From NCBI GenBank assembly GCA_035503715.1, contig DATJTE010000117.1, forward strand, positions 5,507 through 69,506: a stretch of 64,000 nucleotides of DNA, read 5' to 3'. The position numbers and the translations under genes were made by a program. The stretch's first letter is position 1. The number at the start of each line of letters is the position of its first letter. Positions 7,645 through 16,334 of this stretch are shown here, piece by piece. The notes under the pieces are model-generated. The model had not been told where the DNA came from. It made no database searches and saw only the letters and a list, made by a program, of their open reading frames with translations. Source of the stretch: OAS926 sp035503715 (GTDB lineage: Bacteria > Pseudomonadota > Alphaproteobacteria > Rhizobiales > Rhizobiaceae).

Positions 7645-9765
7645 ATGGTCACAATTAATGAATCCGGCAAGTACACGCTTTTCAGTTCACTGACCGGCAG
7701 GCCGGAAATAGATTCGCTCACGCGCGGGGTTAAATGGGGCGGCGCCGTTGGAACGGGCGCCACGGTCACTTACAGCTTTCCGGGCACCGGCGGATCGGAA
7801 TCATACTGGTCGTCGTCCTATCCGCCGGCGCCCCTCGCTCACATCACTTACATGTCTGCGGACGAGCGCGCCGCCATTCGCGACGTGCTCTCCATTTTCA
7901 GCATGTATGCCAACATCAAATTCGTCGAAGTGACCGACGGCCGCTCGGTCGGCCAGATGCGTTTCGCAAAATCTAATATCGATGGATTCGGAGGCAAGCT
8001 CGCGGTTGCCTATCCCATCGCCAACAACCCTCAAGCCGGGGACGTCTGGTTCGACAGGTCGGATCCATTGAGTGGCCTCACCGGTACGGTTGGGGCGGCA
8101 AGATATGTGGCTCTTCATGAGATCGGGCATGCGCTCGGATTGAAGCACCCGAACGAGGGCGCTATCCAGTCGAGCCTCAACATGGACCCTGCGAATTCCG
8201 TCATGGGGCCGGTCATTCCGACCATCGGTGGCATGTACGGCAGTTGGGCATCCCCTATGCTCAACGATGTGTTGGCGCTCCAGCGCCTTTACGGAAAGAA
8301 CATTCACTTCAATACCGACAATACGCTCTACAACGCGAACAAGCTTTGGCAGACGTTCGGCGGAAGTGGGACCCATAGCGCTCTGTGGGACGCCGGAGGC
8401 ATCGACACTCTCGTGATCAATGTCGTCGAGTTCTCTCTCGACCCGCTGCATCCGAAGGACCAGGGTCTGCGAATTGTGCCGGGCGCGGTCATCGAGAATC
8501 TGACAACCCGCTACGGGTACGGAACGATCCTGGGTAATTCCGCCAATAACGTGATCAAGCTGAACGGCGATATGATGCCGCCGAATTATTCCGGCCAATG
8601 GAGTTCACGGCCCGGCGCGGATATCCGAACAGGTCTTGGAAACGATACGGTTTATCTCCCCGGCCGCTATTACGACATTTTCGGACCGATCACGATCGAC
8701 CAAAATCCGCTGTTTTCGCCCAACCTGGTCTATGCCGGGAGCGGCAACGACACGCTCTACGGCAGCCCTGAAATCGATAACCTCTATGGGGAAAGCGGCA
8801 ACGACTATTTCCGGCCGGGCTTGTCGATCGACCTGGTCAATGGCGGCAGCGGTTCCGACACGGTCGACTATTCGACCAGTTCGGTTTTTCTCGAAATCTC
8901 CCTGAGCGCGGCCGGTAACGCCACCGTGTCGCTGGGAGGCACTCCTTTCGACACGCTGCTTTCAATCGAGAATCTCACCGGCGGTTCAGGCAACGACGTG
9001 CTGTTTGGGAATGACGGCAGCGCCGTGGCGAACTTCCTGCGTGGCGGCAAGGGCTCCGACAGCCTTAACGGCCAGCAGGGAAATGACACGCTCCAGGGTG
9101 GCCTGGGCTACGATTATCTTACCGGCGGGACGGGTTCCGATTTCGCTGACTATTCGGACCGGTCGCTCGCGGTATCTGTAACGCTGATCGCCGGCGCAAC
9201 CGTCCAAGCACGCGTCAACGGGATCGTCGAAGACGATTTGATCAGCATCGAGAACCTTCGCGGCGGTGGAGGCCGGGACAGGTTCATCGGCAGCACGGGC
9301 GCCAATATTTTGGATGGAGGGGCTGGCGACGACCAGCTGGCCGGCGGTATCGGGAGTGATACGCTGTATGGTGGAGCCGGAAATGACCGCCTTAGAGGCG
9401 ACGCCGGCACAGACAAACTCAACGGCGGCTTAGGCAAGGACATGCTCACCGGCGGCGCCGATGCCGATCTCTTCATCTTCTCGGCCAAGACTCATTCGGT
9501 TGTGGGGATTAACGCCGACCGCATTCTTGATTTTGATGACGGCAACACCGGCGACCGGATCGATATCTCGGCGCTGTTCGGTCCAGCGATGACCTATCGC
9601 CACAATCTCGTCTTCACCGGTGCCGGTCAGGTCCGCATCAACGACATTGCCGGCGCGGACGTAATCGTGGAGGTCAATACCGGCGGGACGCTCGCGGCGG
9701 ATTTCTCGATCCGGCTCGTCAACACGACATTGAGCAGCATGAATGCCGGCGACTTTGTGTTGTAG
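7645..9765 (+). CDS. RTX zinc metalloprotease (serralysin-like, M10B)
   Basis: Secreted protease of 706 aa. The zinc site HEIGHALGLKHP starts at about residue 158, the full HExxHxxGxxH signature, followed by a Met-turn-like NSVMGPV. From about residue 365 come RTX calcium-binding nonapeptides (GSGNDTLYG, GGSGNDVLFG, GGAGNDRLRG, GGLGKDMLTGG). The C-terminal part (ADRILDFDDGNTGDRIDIS then AADFSIRLVN) is typical of type I secretion substrates. There is no N-terminal signal peptide, consistent with that route. ATG 7645 was chosen over TTG 7612 because GAGAGG precedes it. No type I secretion genes lie nearby, so export would need a distant system. Confidence 0.92.
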   Translation: MVTINESGKYTLFSSLTGRPEIDSLTRGVKWGGAVGTGATVTYSFPGTGGSESYWSSSYPPAPLAHITYMSADERAAIRDVLSIFSMYANIKFVEVTDGRSVGQMRFAKSNIDGFGGKLAVAYPIANNPQAGDVWFDRSDPLSGLTGTVGAARYVALHEIGHALGLKHPNEGAIQSSLNMDPANSVMGPVIPTIGGMYGSWASPMLNDVLALQRLYGKNIHFNTDNTLYNANKLWQTFGGSGTHSALWDAGGIDTLVINVVEFSLDPLHPKDQGLRIVPGAVIENLTTRYGYGTILGNSANNVIKLNGDMMPPNYSGQWSSRPGADIRTGLGNDTVYLPGRYYDIFGPITIDQNPLFSPNLVYAGSGNDTLYGSPEIDNLYGESGNDYFRPGLSIDLVNGGSGSDTVDYSTSSVFLEISLSAAGNATVSLGGTPFDTLLSIENLTGGSGNDVLFGNDGSAVANFLRGGKGSDSLNGQQGNDTLQGGLGYDYLTGGTGSDFADYSDRSLAVSVTLIAGATVQARVNGIVEDDLISIENLRGGGGRDRFIGSTGANILDGGAGDDQLAGGIGSDTLYGGAGNDRLRGDAGTDKLNGGLGKDMLTGGADADLFIFSAKTHSVVGINADRILDFDDGNTGDRIDISALFGPAMTYRHNLVFTGAGQVRINDIAGADVIVEVNTGGTLAADFSIRLVNTTLSSMNAGDFVL

Positions 9766-9979
9766 TGCTGAAAGCGGCGGCAGGGGCATGACCCCTCGGG
9801 CCAAGAAGGCGCCAAGCGGACCGGCTACTTTGAGGCCGACAGCCGTCATTCCGCTAATTGGATTGGATGGCGAAAAGCGGCCGTTCGACTCCCAACCCAG
9901 AATGGGTCACTCTGGCTGCGGAGCGCGCGAAAGCGGCCGGCGTTCACATGAGTTGCCTCTCGCGGGGTGGACGCAGGCG

Positions 9980-10750
9980 TCAGACAGTGGCTGCCACGAA
10001 TTGCTCGATTTTTTGGGCGACCCAGTCTGGTCTTGTAATTGTGGGAACGTGTCCGGCGCCTTCAGCAATCGCCAGTGTCGCGCACGGCATTAACGAAACC
10101 AGCCTTTGCGACGAAGCGAGCGGTGCGATCGCATCACGGCTACCGTGGATGGCGAGGGTTGGAATAGTCAGAGCCGGCAGGCGCGAGGCAATGTCGATTC
10201 CGTCCAGGCACTCCATGAGCTCGACGGCGGCTTTTCCGTTGGATCGCTTGACGATCAATCTGCCCCACGCACGCTCGGCCTCGCATTCGTCTTCGGGGAC
10301 GCAGGCGTTGACGAATGCATCCATCGTGGCGTGGAAGTCGCTTCGGCAACCCTGGAGCATCTTGTCCAATTGTGTAGACCGCTCGCCCACGTAGCGACCA
10401 TCGATTATCACCAGACCATCGAACCGTGAGGGTTGCCTGAGCGCGGCTTCCAAAACGATCGCCGCGCCTGCCGATTCACCCGCCAGCACGCACGTTTCGA
10501 TTTCGAGCGAATCCAATACTCTGAAGAGATCGTCGACCAACAGTTCGAATGTGATCCGCGGCGCCGTGCTTATCGTCGCGCCGGTGCCGCGATGGTCGTA
10601 GGTCACAGTTCGCCAGTGGCGACTGAGATGCTCGAATACTGGAAGCCATAACTCACCGCTTCCGACCCATCCGCCATGCGCCACGATGGTCCGTGGCCCG
10701 TCACCGAACGCGGTCATCATGATGCTGGCGTTGTCTGACTTTAAGAACAT
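9980..10750 (-). CDS. alpha/beta-fold hydrolase
   Basis: 256 aa. Triad visible: nucleophile Ser93 in AGESAGAA, Asp206 in IHGSRDAIAP, His234 in GAGHVPTITRP. The oxyanion segment is AHGGWVGSGELW near residue 25, and TYDHRGTGAT is the typical strand-4 motif. The family covers esterases, lactonases, haloperoxidases and epoxide hydrolases; nothing here fixes the substrate. It stands alone, convergent with the metalloprotease gene, and its start at 10750 gives the normal family N-terminus. Confidence 0.88.
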   Translation of the reverse strand: MFLKSDNASIMMTAFGDGPRTIVAHGGWVGSGELWLPVFEHLSRHWRTVTYDHRGTGATISTAPRITFELLVDDLFRVLDSLEIETCVLAGESAGAAIVLEAALRQPSRFDGLVIIDGRYVGERSTQLDKMLQGCRSDFHATMDAFVNACVPEDECEAERAWGRLIVKRSNGKAAVELMECLDGIDIASRLPALTIPTLAIHGSRDAIAPLASSQRLVSLMPCATLAIAEGAGHVPTITRPDWVAQKIEQFVAATV

Positions 10751-11348
10751 TGCTGCCTCGCGACGCTAGAGAATGGCCGATTGGCTGCAGTTCGTCGAGA
10801 TTGGAGCCGCGGAACAATGTCCTGAACGAGGCCATGACCTGCCCTGTCCGGTACTGTCCGCGGGTGACGCGCGGCCCAAACTCCGGCGAGTATCACCTAG
10901 TTGCTGTTAGTACGGGCTGTTGTCGAATTCTGCATGAGCACCCACTTCTCAACAGCCGAGATGAAGCGGTTTAGACAGCTTCAGGGCCGGTCGCGAACTG
11001 TCTTATCTAAATCATCGCTGGCTGATGGCTGCCAACCGGATTGCGAGCCGATGTCCGAAATTGACAACTTCATATCGACTTGCAGTTTACATCGACGTTC
11101 TCCACCGCATGCAATCCGGATCGCGACATCGATGCGATTTACTCTGCCATCGGCTGGTGGTGGCCGAAATCGACACTCGCGATCCCTCCACCCACTTCTT
11201 CTGACTACCCGCGCAAAAGCATCTGTGTCCATGGCTCCCACAACCTCGTCATTCAAGGGTAACAAGTTCGGCTCTAGGCGCACAGCGCCGCTTGCACGAT
11301 GGCGGCGTGCGGTGCACCTTCACTCAGGCTGCGCTGACGGAGAGAACT
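10751..11348. other. intergenic, no convincing gene
   Basis: About 600 bases. Short frames occur on both strands (such as 10981-11283 minus) but none has a ribosome site, a recognisable motif or a coding-like composition. I see no tRNA, repeat or clear terminator in it. Confidence 0.4.
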
Positions 11349-11522
11349 ATGCGGGCAATCTTCGGTTTACTACTCATCGTCCTTGCCGGGGTCGCGATAA
11401 TAATGCTTAGACCGGGAGTGGCGGGGAACAAGATTTTCGAGGGCCGCCTTGGCTTTGCGATGGTTCCACCACTCGTGCTCGCGGCTTTCGCAATGGGCGT
11501 GGCGCTCGTAATCACCAGTTAA
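11349..11522 (+). CDS. small membrane protein
   Basis: 57 aa with two hydrophobic segments: IFGLLLIVLAGVAIIML and LVLAAFAMGVALVITS, joined by a short polar loop (RPGVAGNKIFEGR). The start ATG 11349 has GGAGAGA at 11339-11345, well placed. Upstream in-frame codons are not protein-like. Function unknown; a small inner-membrane protein is the safe description. Confidence 0.6.
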   Translation: MRAIFGLLLIVLAGVAIIMLRPGVAGNKIFEGRLGFAMVPPLVLAAFAMGVALVITS

Positions 11523-11771
11523 TAAGCATTGCTGCTGCAATCGCGTGCAACCACCGTTGTTGGCATCAACGTTGATACGGCAACGTGCAGCCCTTCAGAG
11601 GCCGCGTGCCGCAATGGAAACAACAGATCCCAGCCTGAAAACCGATGCGATGATGAGAAAAGCGATCACACCACAGGTCCACACTTTCATCGCGCGGTTT
11701 GCTGTCTGGTCTGTTATTCAACATGCGCGACGCTCGTTTAGTCGCGCTGAATGCCAGACAGGCCGCATGAC

Positions 11772-13019
11772 TTACGCCTGCAATCGCACCGGCAAAGCGG
11801 AGAGCGCGCGAATGCCGAGCCTCTTGTGCCAACGCAATTTACCGGCGGGGACGGCTAGGTGCATGTCGGGGAAGCACGCGATTAAGCGCTCTATCGCGAC
11901 AGCAGCCTCCAACCGTGCAAGTTGAAAGCCGAGGCAGAAATGTACGCCTGTCCCGAATGACAGGTGTGGGTTGGGGAGACGTGTAATGTCGAACCGGTGC
12001 GCGTCCTCAAATTTCGCGGGATCGAAATTCGCGGCCGCGAGAAAACCTGCAAGCATGTCGCCTTTTCGCAAACGAAAACCTTGCCAGAAGAGGTCGCGCC
12101 TCGCGAAGCGCGGTTTTGTCATTTGGACGGGCGAAACCCAGCGTAGGCATTCTTCGACGCAAAGGCTGGTTAGATTGGGATCATCCTGCAAAAGTTCACG
12201 CTGACGGGGGTATGATAACAAGGCAGCGATCCCTCCAGCCAAAAGGTGCGTTGTTGTTTCCTGCCCAGCCCCGAACAGCAAAAAAATCATCGAGACTAGT
12301 TCATCGTCGCTAAGTGCTTCACCATCGGAGATCGAGTCTCCCAACGCGACAATCAAGCCACCAGGAAGCGCGCCGCCTCCCGGACGTGACACTCGCCGCA
12401 GGTATCGTACGACGCGGATCACGCCAGGTATGGCCCGGATCACCGCTCCGACGTTTGCCGTATCTTTGAGGCCGCCCAGCCAGTTCTTGAACTTGTCATG
12501 GTCCGCTCGTGGTAGGCCGAGAAGCTCGCAAATGACCGAGAGCGGGAGGTCGCGGCAGAATTCGGCCAAAAGGTCGACTTCTCTTTTGCTCTTAAGCCGG
12601 TCTAACAGTCGATCGGCGACATGCTCAATCATAGGACGGCTCGCCTGGACGGCCTGCCTTTGAAATGCCTGATCAACAAGGCCCCGCAGCCGGCGGTGCT
12701 CGGGATCGTCATGACCCAGCATGTTCGATGCGAGTAGCCCAATTGTCCTTGGAAGAATTTTCAAGATGCGTTGCTGCGTCTTAATGCCGGCATTCAAGGG
12801 ATCTCGCGCAAAGCTCTCATGATCCTTGAGCAACTCCGAGCAAGCATCGTGGGAGACCGCGAGAAGAGTACGTCCGAAGATCGGTAGCTTCATCGGAACA
12901 AGTGGACCCTCCGCCCGCATGGCATCTAATGTTGGTACGGGGTTTGCATGAAACTCGGCTGAGACGATATTGAAGTCAGCCGTCGCGAATCTTGCGCGCT
13001 TTTGCAGAGCGGATGTCAT
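11772..13019 (-). CDS. cytochrome P450
   Basis: Soluble heme-thiolate monooxygenase, 415 aa as usual for bacterial P450s. The I-helix oxygen-activation motif is GAGQETTTH near residues 250-258, the ExxR motif is ECLR near 290, and the heme ligand is Cys362 in FGTGVHFCLG. ATG 13019 overlaps the stop of nhaA by four bases (ATGA), so the two are co-translated; the open frame upstream is nhaA in another frame. The substrate is unknown and no ferredoxin or reductase gene lies beside it. Confidence 0.92.
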   Translation of the reverse strand: MTSALQKRARFATADFNIVSAEFHANPVPTLDAMRAEGPLVPMKLPIFGRTLLAVSHDACSELLKDHESFARDPLNAGIKTQQRILKILPRTIGLLASNMLGHDDPEHRRLRGLVDQAFQRQAVQASRPMIEHVADRLLDRLKSKREVDLLAEFCRDLPLSVICELLGLPRADHDKFKNWLGGLKDTANVGAVIRAIPGVIRVVRYLRRVSRPGGGALPGGLIVALGDSISDGEALSDDELVSMIFLLFGAGQETTTHLLAGGIAALLSYPRQRELLQDDPNLTSLCVEECLRWVSPVQMTKPRFARRDLFWQGFRLRKGDMLAGFLAAANFDPAKFEDAHRFDITRLPNPHLSFGTGVHFCLGFQLARLEAAVAIERLIACFPDMHLAVPAGKLRWHKRLGIRALSALPVRLQA

Positions 13020-14200
13020 GCCGGTGTGCTCCGGCGCAGGACGAGAACGCCTGCCAACGCAGAAATGAGTGAGCCCAACAAGATTCCGATCTTCGCCTGA
13101 TCCTGCATCAGCACGGAGTCCGGATATGCCAAAAGTCCGACAAAAAGGCTCATGGTGAAGCCGATGCCGCACAGCAGAGAAACGCCAACGATATGCCGCC
13201 ACGTTGCATATTGCGGCATGTCGACTAGGCCCGACTTGATCGCTATTGCGGAAGTTCCAAGAACTCCGATCAATTTCCCAGCAAACAGGCCGAGCGCAAT
13301 GCCGAAAGTGACCGGAGTCGAAAGCGCGACAAGGCTCATGCCTGCGAATGATACACCGGCATTCGCAAAGCCGAAGATCGGTACGACGATAAATGGCACG
13401 ACGATGTGAAGATGGTGTTCAAGGCGGTGAAGGGGCGATACCTCGATATCGTTTCCAATACCGGGTGAGGACCGCACGGGAATTGTCATCGCGAGCATGA
13501 CACCGGCGAGTGTGGCGTGGATGCCGGACTGAAGCACAAAATACCAAAGCGCAACGCCGAGAAGCGAATAGGGCCATAGCGTCAGGACGCCCATGCGATT
13601 GAAGATGGTAAGGTTGGCTAAGACCGCGAGCGCGGCTAGGACATACCAGAGTTGCAGATCGCCTGTGTAGAACACCGCGATGATCAGAACTGCGCCAAGG
13701 TCGTCGATTATGGCAAGTGCAGCGAGGAAGACTTTCATCGACGCGGGCACGCGGCGTCCCAGCAAAGACAAAACTCCCAGCGCGAATGCGATATCAGTTG
13801 CCGTTGGAATTGCCCAACCCCGCAATGCTGATGTCTCGTTTGCATTGATCGCAACGAAGATCACCGCGGGCACAAGCATCCCGCCGGCCGCTGCGGCCCC
13901 AGGAAGGATTCGGCGTGGCCAGGTGGCGAGTTCGCCGTCCACAACTTCGCGTTTGATCTCGGCTCCAACCAGCAAAAAAAACAGCGCCATCAGCGCATCG
14001 TTTATCCAATGCAACGTGCTCAACGGTCCGATGTACGCATGGAGGGCGCTAAAGTAGACTTCGGCTAGCGATGAGTTGGCGGTAATAAGCGCCGCAGCTG
14101 CGGCGACCATCAGCAACATTCCGCCAGCCGACTCGCTTTCAAGAAATTCCCGAAAGACCGAGCGCGGTTTTTTCGTAGGGGGCATCTGTAAGTTATCCAT
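13016..14200 (-). CDS. nhaA: Na+/H+ antiporter NhaA
   Basis: Inner-membrane antiporter, 394 aa, 12 hydrophobic segments. Conserved ion-site residues are present: TDIAFALG (Asp136, equivalent to E. coli Asp133) and the tandem aspartates Asp166-Asp167 in LAIIDDLGAVLIIA. The pH-sensor side VGAEIKREVVDGEL is also typical. It exports sodium in exchange for protons at alkaline pH. It is followed by the P450 gene with a four-base overlap, an unusual partner. A shorter start at Met6 is possible. Confidence 0.95.
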   Translation of the reverse strand: MDNLQMPPTKKPRSVFREFLESESAGGMLLMVAAAAALITANSSLAEVYFSALHAYIGPLSTLHWINDALMALFFLLVGAEIKREVVDGELATWPRRILPGAAAAGGMLVPAVIFVAINANETSALRGWAIPTATDIAFALGVLSLLGRRVPASMKVFLAALAIIDDLGAVLIIAVFYTGDLQLWYVLAALAVLANLTIFNRMGVLTLWPYSLLGVALWYFVLQSGIHATLAGVMLAMTIPVRSSPGIGNDIEVSPLHRLEHHLHIVVPFIVVPIFGFANAGVSFAGMSLVALSTPVTFGIALGLFAGKLIGVLGTSAIAIKSGLVDMPQYATWRHIVGVSLLCGIGFTMSLFVGLLAYPDSVLMQDQAKIGILLGSLISALAGVLVLRRSTPA

Positions 14201-14206
14201 GGACGC

Positions 14207-14419
14207 TCAGGCTTTCCGCTCCGTCTCTGTGGGGCCAGCCTGGTCGGGGCCGGCGAAGTTGTCCGGCGCGTCGCGCACCATATCGTAGCTGTGATCGATA
14301 AACCGTTCACCGCCTCCTCCAGCATCTGCTGATAGAGTCGGTTCGCCGACCAGCGTCAAACCAGCCATGAATAGAGAGAACAGAGTGGCCTTGCGAGCGA
14401 TCGCGCGGGTTGGTGCCAT
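14207..14419 (-). CDS. possible small exported protein upstream of nhaA
   Basis: 70 aa frame ending six bases before nhaA. The N-terminus looks like a signal peptide: basic start (MAPTRAIARKA), hydrophobic run (TLFSLFMAGLTLVG), then a small-residue exit (TLSADAGGGG). The rest is short and polar. No motif is recognised. Position and signal-like start argue for a gene; small size and lack of a strong ribosome site argue against. Confidence 0.35.
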   Translation of the reverse strand: MAPTRAIARKATLFSLFMAGLTLVGEPTLSADAGGGGERFIDHSYDMVRDAPDNFAGPDQAGPTETERKA

Positions 14420-14604
14420 GCGGCGCCTCGGACAGAGTTGTCACCACTGGCGGCCCGACCAGTGATACAACCTGTCCGCGCCTCGCGGCGATGACACCCA
14501 GATACCTTCTGCACGATAAATTCTTCGGTCGCAACCCGATCCAGCGGGCGGACTCTTCCGTCGTTTATCGCCTAAGATGGCGCACTGCTGTAGTTCGGTT
14601 TCGG

Positions 14605-14808
14605 TCAGAGTTCCGAGTAGAGTTGCGCGATCGCATCCCAACCGTAACGATTGCCCGAACGCGTTTCAATGAACGCACCCTTCTCACGCCTTGTCGGTGC
14701 GATTTCCATTGCAGCTCGAATAGCATCCTCGAGCCGCGAAAACGTTTGCAGCTCACCATCGCCATTTACGTGAAAATCAGCGGGCTCCATCAGGTCGAGA
14801 GTGCTCAT
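14605..14808 (-). CDS. conserved-looking small hypothetical protein
   Basis: 67 aa from ATG 14808 (MSTLDLMEPADFHVNGDGEL), with FSRLEDAIRAAMEI and a terminal SGNRYGWDAIAQLYSEL. It has balanced composition and no membrane segment, so it reads as a genuine soluble protein. It lies 24 bases downstream of another hypothetical gene on the same strand and may be co-transcribed with it. Function unknown. Confidence 0.55.
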   Translation of the reverse strand: MSTLDLMEPADFHVNGDGELQTFSRLEDAIRAAMEIAPTRREKGAFIETRSGNRYGWDAIAQLYSEL

Positions 14809-14832
14809 GCCGGCCCCCAATGATGCACACAC

Positions 14833-15180
14833 CTAGCCGGCTTGCTCGTTCGCATCGCCGACCGTGCGTGCCAGAAAACTTGGAGGCGAGTTTTGCAGGC
14901 CTTTGATACAGTTGTCCATGAAGCGCTCGAAATCCGCTGAAAGGCGCGCGATCAGTTGCTCCTCTGGAGAGCCCTTGCCCCTCTCGTCGGCGATGATCTT
15001 GGCTGCCTGCCAAGCCGCATCTGCCCACATCTGAAATTCATCCGTCAGCTCGATCGCGCTCGCGGCGTTCGCCAGCGAAACGCGCAATCGAGCAAGCGCG
15101 GCATCTGGTCTTGCTTCCGGCTGAGACAGGAAGGAGGTCTTCGCTATCGTGAGGTGTTTAAGAGCGGCGCCTTTCAGCAT
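14833..15180 (-). CDS. hypothetical protein
   Basis: 115 aa from ATG 15180 (MLKGAALKHLTIAKTSFLSQ). It is mostly helical (LARLRVSLANAASAIELTDE, then SPEEQLIARLSADFERFMDN). No membrane segment or known motif. The frame is open far upstream but there it only shadows the membrane-protein gene at 15174-15650, whose stop it overlaps by seven bases. Probably the second gene of a three-gene unit. Function unknown. Confidence 0.5.
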   Translation of the reverse strand: MLKGAALKHLTIAKTSFLSQPEARPDAALARLRVSLANAASAIELTDEFQMWADAAWQAAKIIADERGKGSPEEQLIARLSADFERFMDNCIKGLQNSPPSFLARTVGDANEQAG

Positions 15181-15650
15181 CGTTCCGGCATAAACTGACT
15201 TCTCACATCGGGACGGCTGAGCCACCAGATCAGGGCACCGGCCACTGCCAGTCCGATAAGCCCGGCATAGGTTGGCGTTCCTGCAAGGTTTACCGCGGCG
15301 CTGATGGCGTTGATCGCGATGAAACCAATAGCCAGTCGATAGGCCCACGGCTTTCGCAGAGACAAACCTATAGCGCAGAACGCAAACGCCACGGCCAAAA
15401 TCGAAAAGCCAACGATCATTACGTGCGGGTATTGCGACAGAAATGCAAAGGCAGCTGGCTTGAGCACCCAGATAGCCGATGCGCCGGCGCCGATCTCTGT
15501 AAACGACAAGGCGACCACACCACACAGCAGGGCACTTAAGGAAAAGAAGATGGTGATAAGGGCAGGCGTGACCGACGCCCCTTGCTCTCTCGCGCTCACA
15601 GTCACCGCCAATACACTGTTGCGGTAGCGTAAACGAGCATCAACAAACAC
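15174..15650 (-). CDS. four-helix membrane protein, unknown function
   Basis: Up to 158 aa with four hydrophobic segments: ITIFFSLSALLCGVVALSF, VMIVGFSILAVAFAFCAIGL, LAIGFIAINAISAAVNLAG and LIGLAVAGALIWWLS. The frame begins with GTG 15650, but GTG 15605 or 15599 are equally possible starts because the first 17 residues are not family-like. A downstream soluble hypothetical gene overlaps its end. No family is recognised. Confidence 0.55.
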   Translation of the reverse strand: MFVDARLRYRNSVLAVTVSAREQGASVTPALITIFFSLSALLCGVVALSFTEIGAGASAIWVLKPAAFAFLSQYPHVMIVGFSILAVAFAFCAIGLSLRKPWAYRLAIGFIAINAISAAVNLAGTPTYAGLIGLAVAGALIWWLSRPDVRSQFMPERC

Positions 15651-16199
15651 CCCTCGGAATGATTGCGACTGCTAGGGTTCCGATCTTTCCGGGAGACCGT
15701 ATTCAATTTCGCTTCTCTGCTTTTCATGTCGGATCGCTCCGCTTTTCGGATGATGCCAAGCCGACGCGGATCGGCGGTTCCAACCCCCGAACCACGCCGA
15801 CATGGCCCCAACGAATCGGTGCAGGGAAATGGAGAGCTGCACCGATCTGAGCGCTGACCGGAGATCCAGCGCGCTGAAAAAGGTAACACGCTGAGATGTG
15901 ACGTCTACCCCAAAAATTACAAATTGTTTCAGAGCGTGATCGGTCGGCCCGCCAGCCTCGCCCCCATCGCACGAGGGCTTTGGCTCGCGCCTGATCAGCA
16001 TGGGCATCTCTGGAGCTGGCAACGCGGACCTTAGCTATGCCACCGGGGGTTTCAAAGCGGCGTTTTCGTGCCGAGCCGATCAAGTTGTCATCTGAAAAAA
16101 GAAAATCGAAGCCCACTTTTCGGCAGGCTTCGATCATCCGCAATCGTGCTCTCGGCGAGAGCCACAGATAACGGTCGCCTTCGGCAAATGGTTCCTGAG
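15651..16199. other. intergenic, no gene assigned; possible decayed coding sequence
   Basis: About 550 bases. Minus-strand frames (15672-16022 and 15724-16320) give disconnected protein-like pieces in different frames, which suggests an old pseudogene rather than an active gene. I could not name a family. Confidence 0.35.
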
Positions 16200-16271
16200 T
16201 TAGCGCACCAACAGCACGAGCATCAGAATGATGATCGCGATCGCCGATGAAAAGAGCGCTATCCGGCGCAT
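16200..16271 (-). CDS. candidate 23-residue hydrophobic small protein
   Basis: Very short frame from ATG 16271 to TAA at 16200: basic start MRRIALFSS, then a continuous hydrophobic run AIAIIILMLVLLV and a final Arg. That is the make-up of a single-pass micro-membrane protein. GAGG lies about eight bases before the ATG. It follows the ferritin-like gene and a strong hairpin on the same strand. Too short for certainty. Confidence 0.3.
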   Translation of the reverse strand: MRRIALFSSAIAIIILMLVLLVR

Positions 16272-16292
16272 GGCGAAGCCTCGTGCATAGGT

Positions 16293-16318
16293 GGAGGAGG
16301 CGAATGTTCGCCTCCTCC
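16293..16318. terminator. perfect hairpin after the ferritin-like operon
   Basis: GGAGGAGGCGAA and TTCGCCTCCTCC are perfect 12-base arms separated by two bases. It begins 17 bases past the stop of the minus-strand ferritin-like gene. No T-run follows on that strand, so it may be a processing or stabilising hairpin rather than a classical intrinsic terminator. Confidence 0.5.
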
Positions 16319-16334
16319 AAAGTTTCAAGCGTGG

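Noticed and set aside
8740..9460. Possible tandem DNA repeat
   Set aside because: The periodicity comes from RTX nonapeptide codons within the protease gene, not from a nucleotide repeat element.
9787..9815. Terminator after the metalloprotease gene
   Set aside because: AGGGG-CATGA-CCCCT is a five-base stem only and is not followed by a T-run, so it is too weak to call.
10981..11283. 100-aa minus-strand frame in the non-coding stretch
   Set aside because: No ribosome site, no motif, and composition like random high-GC sequence.
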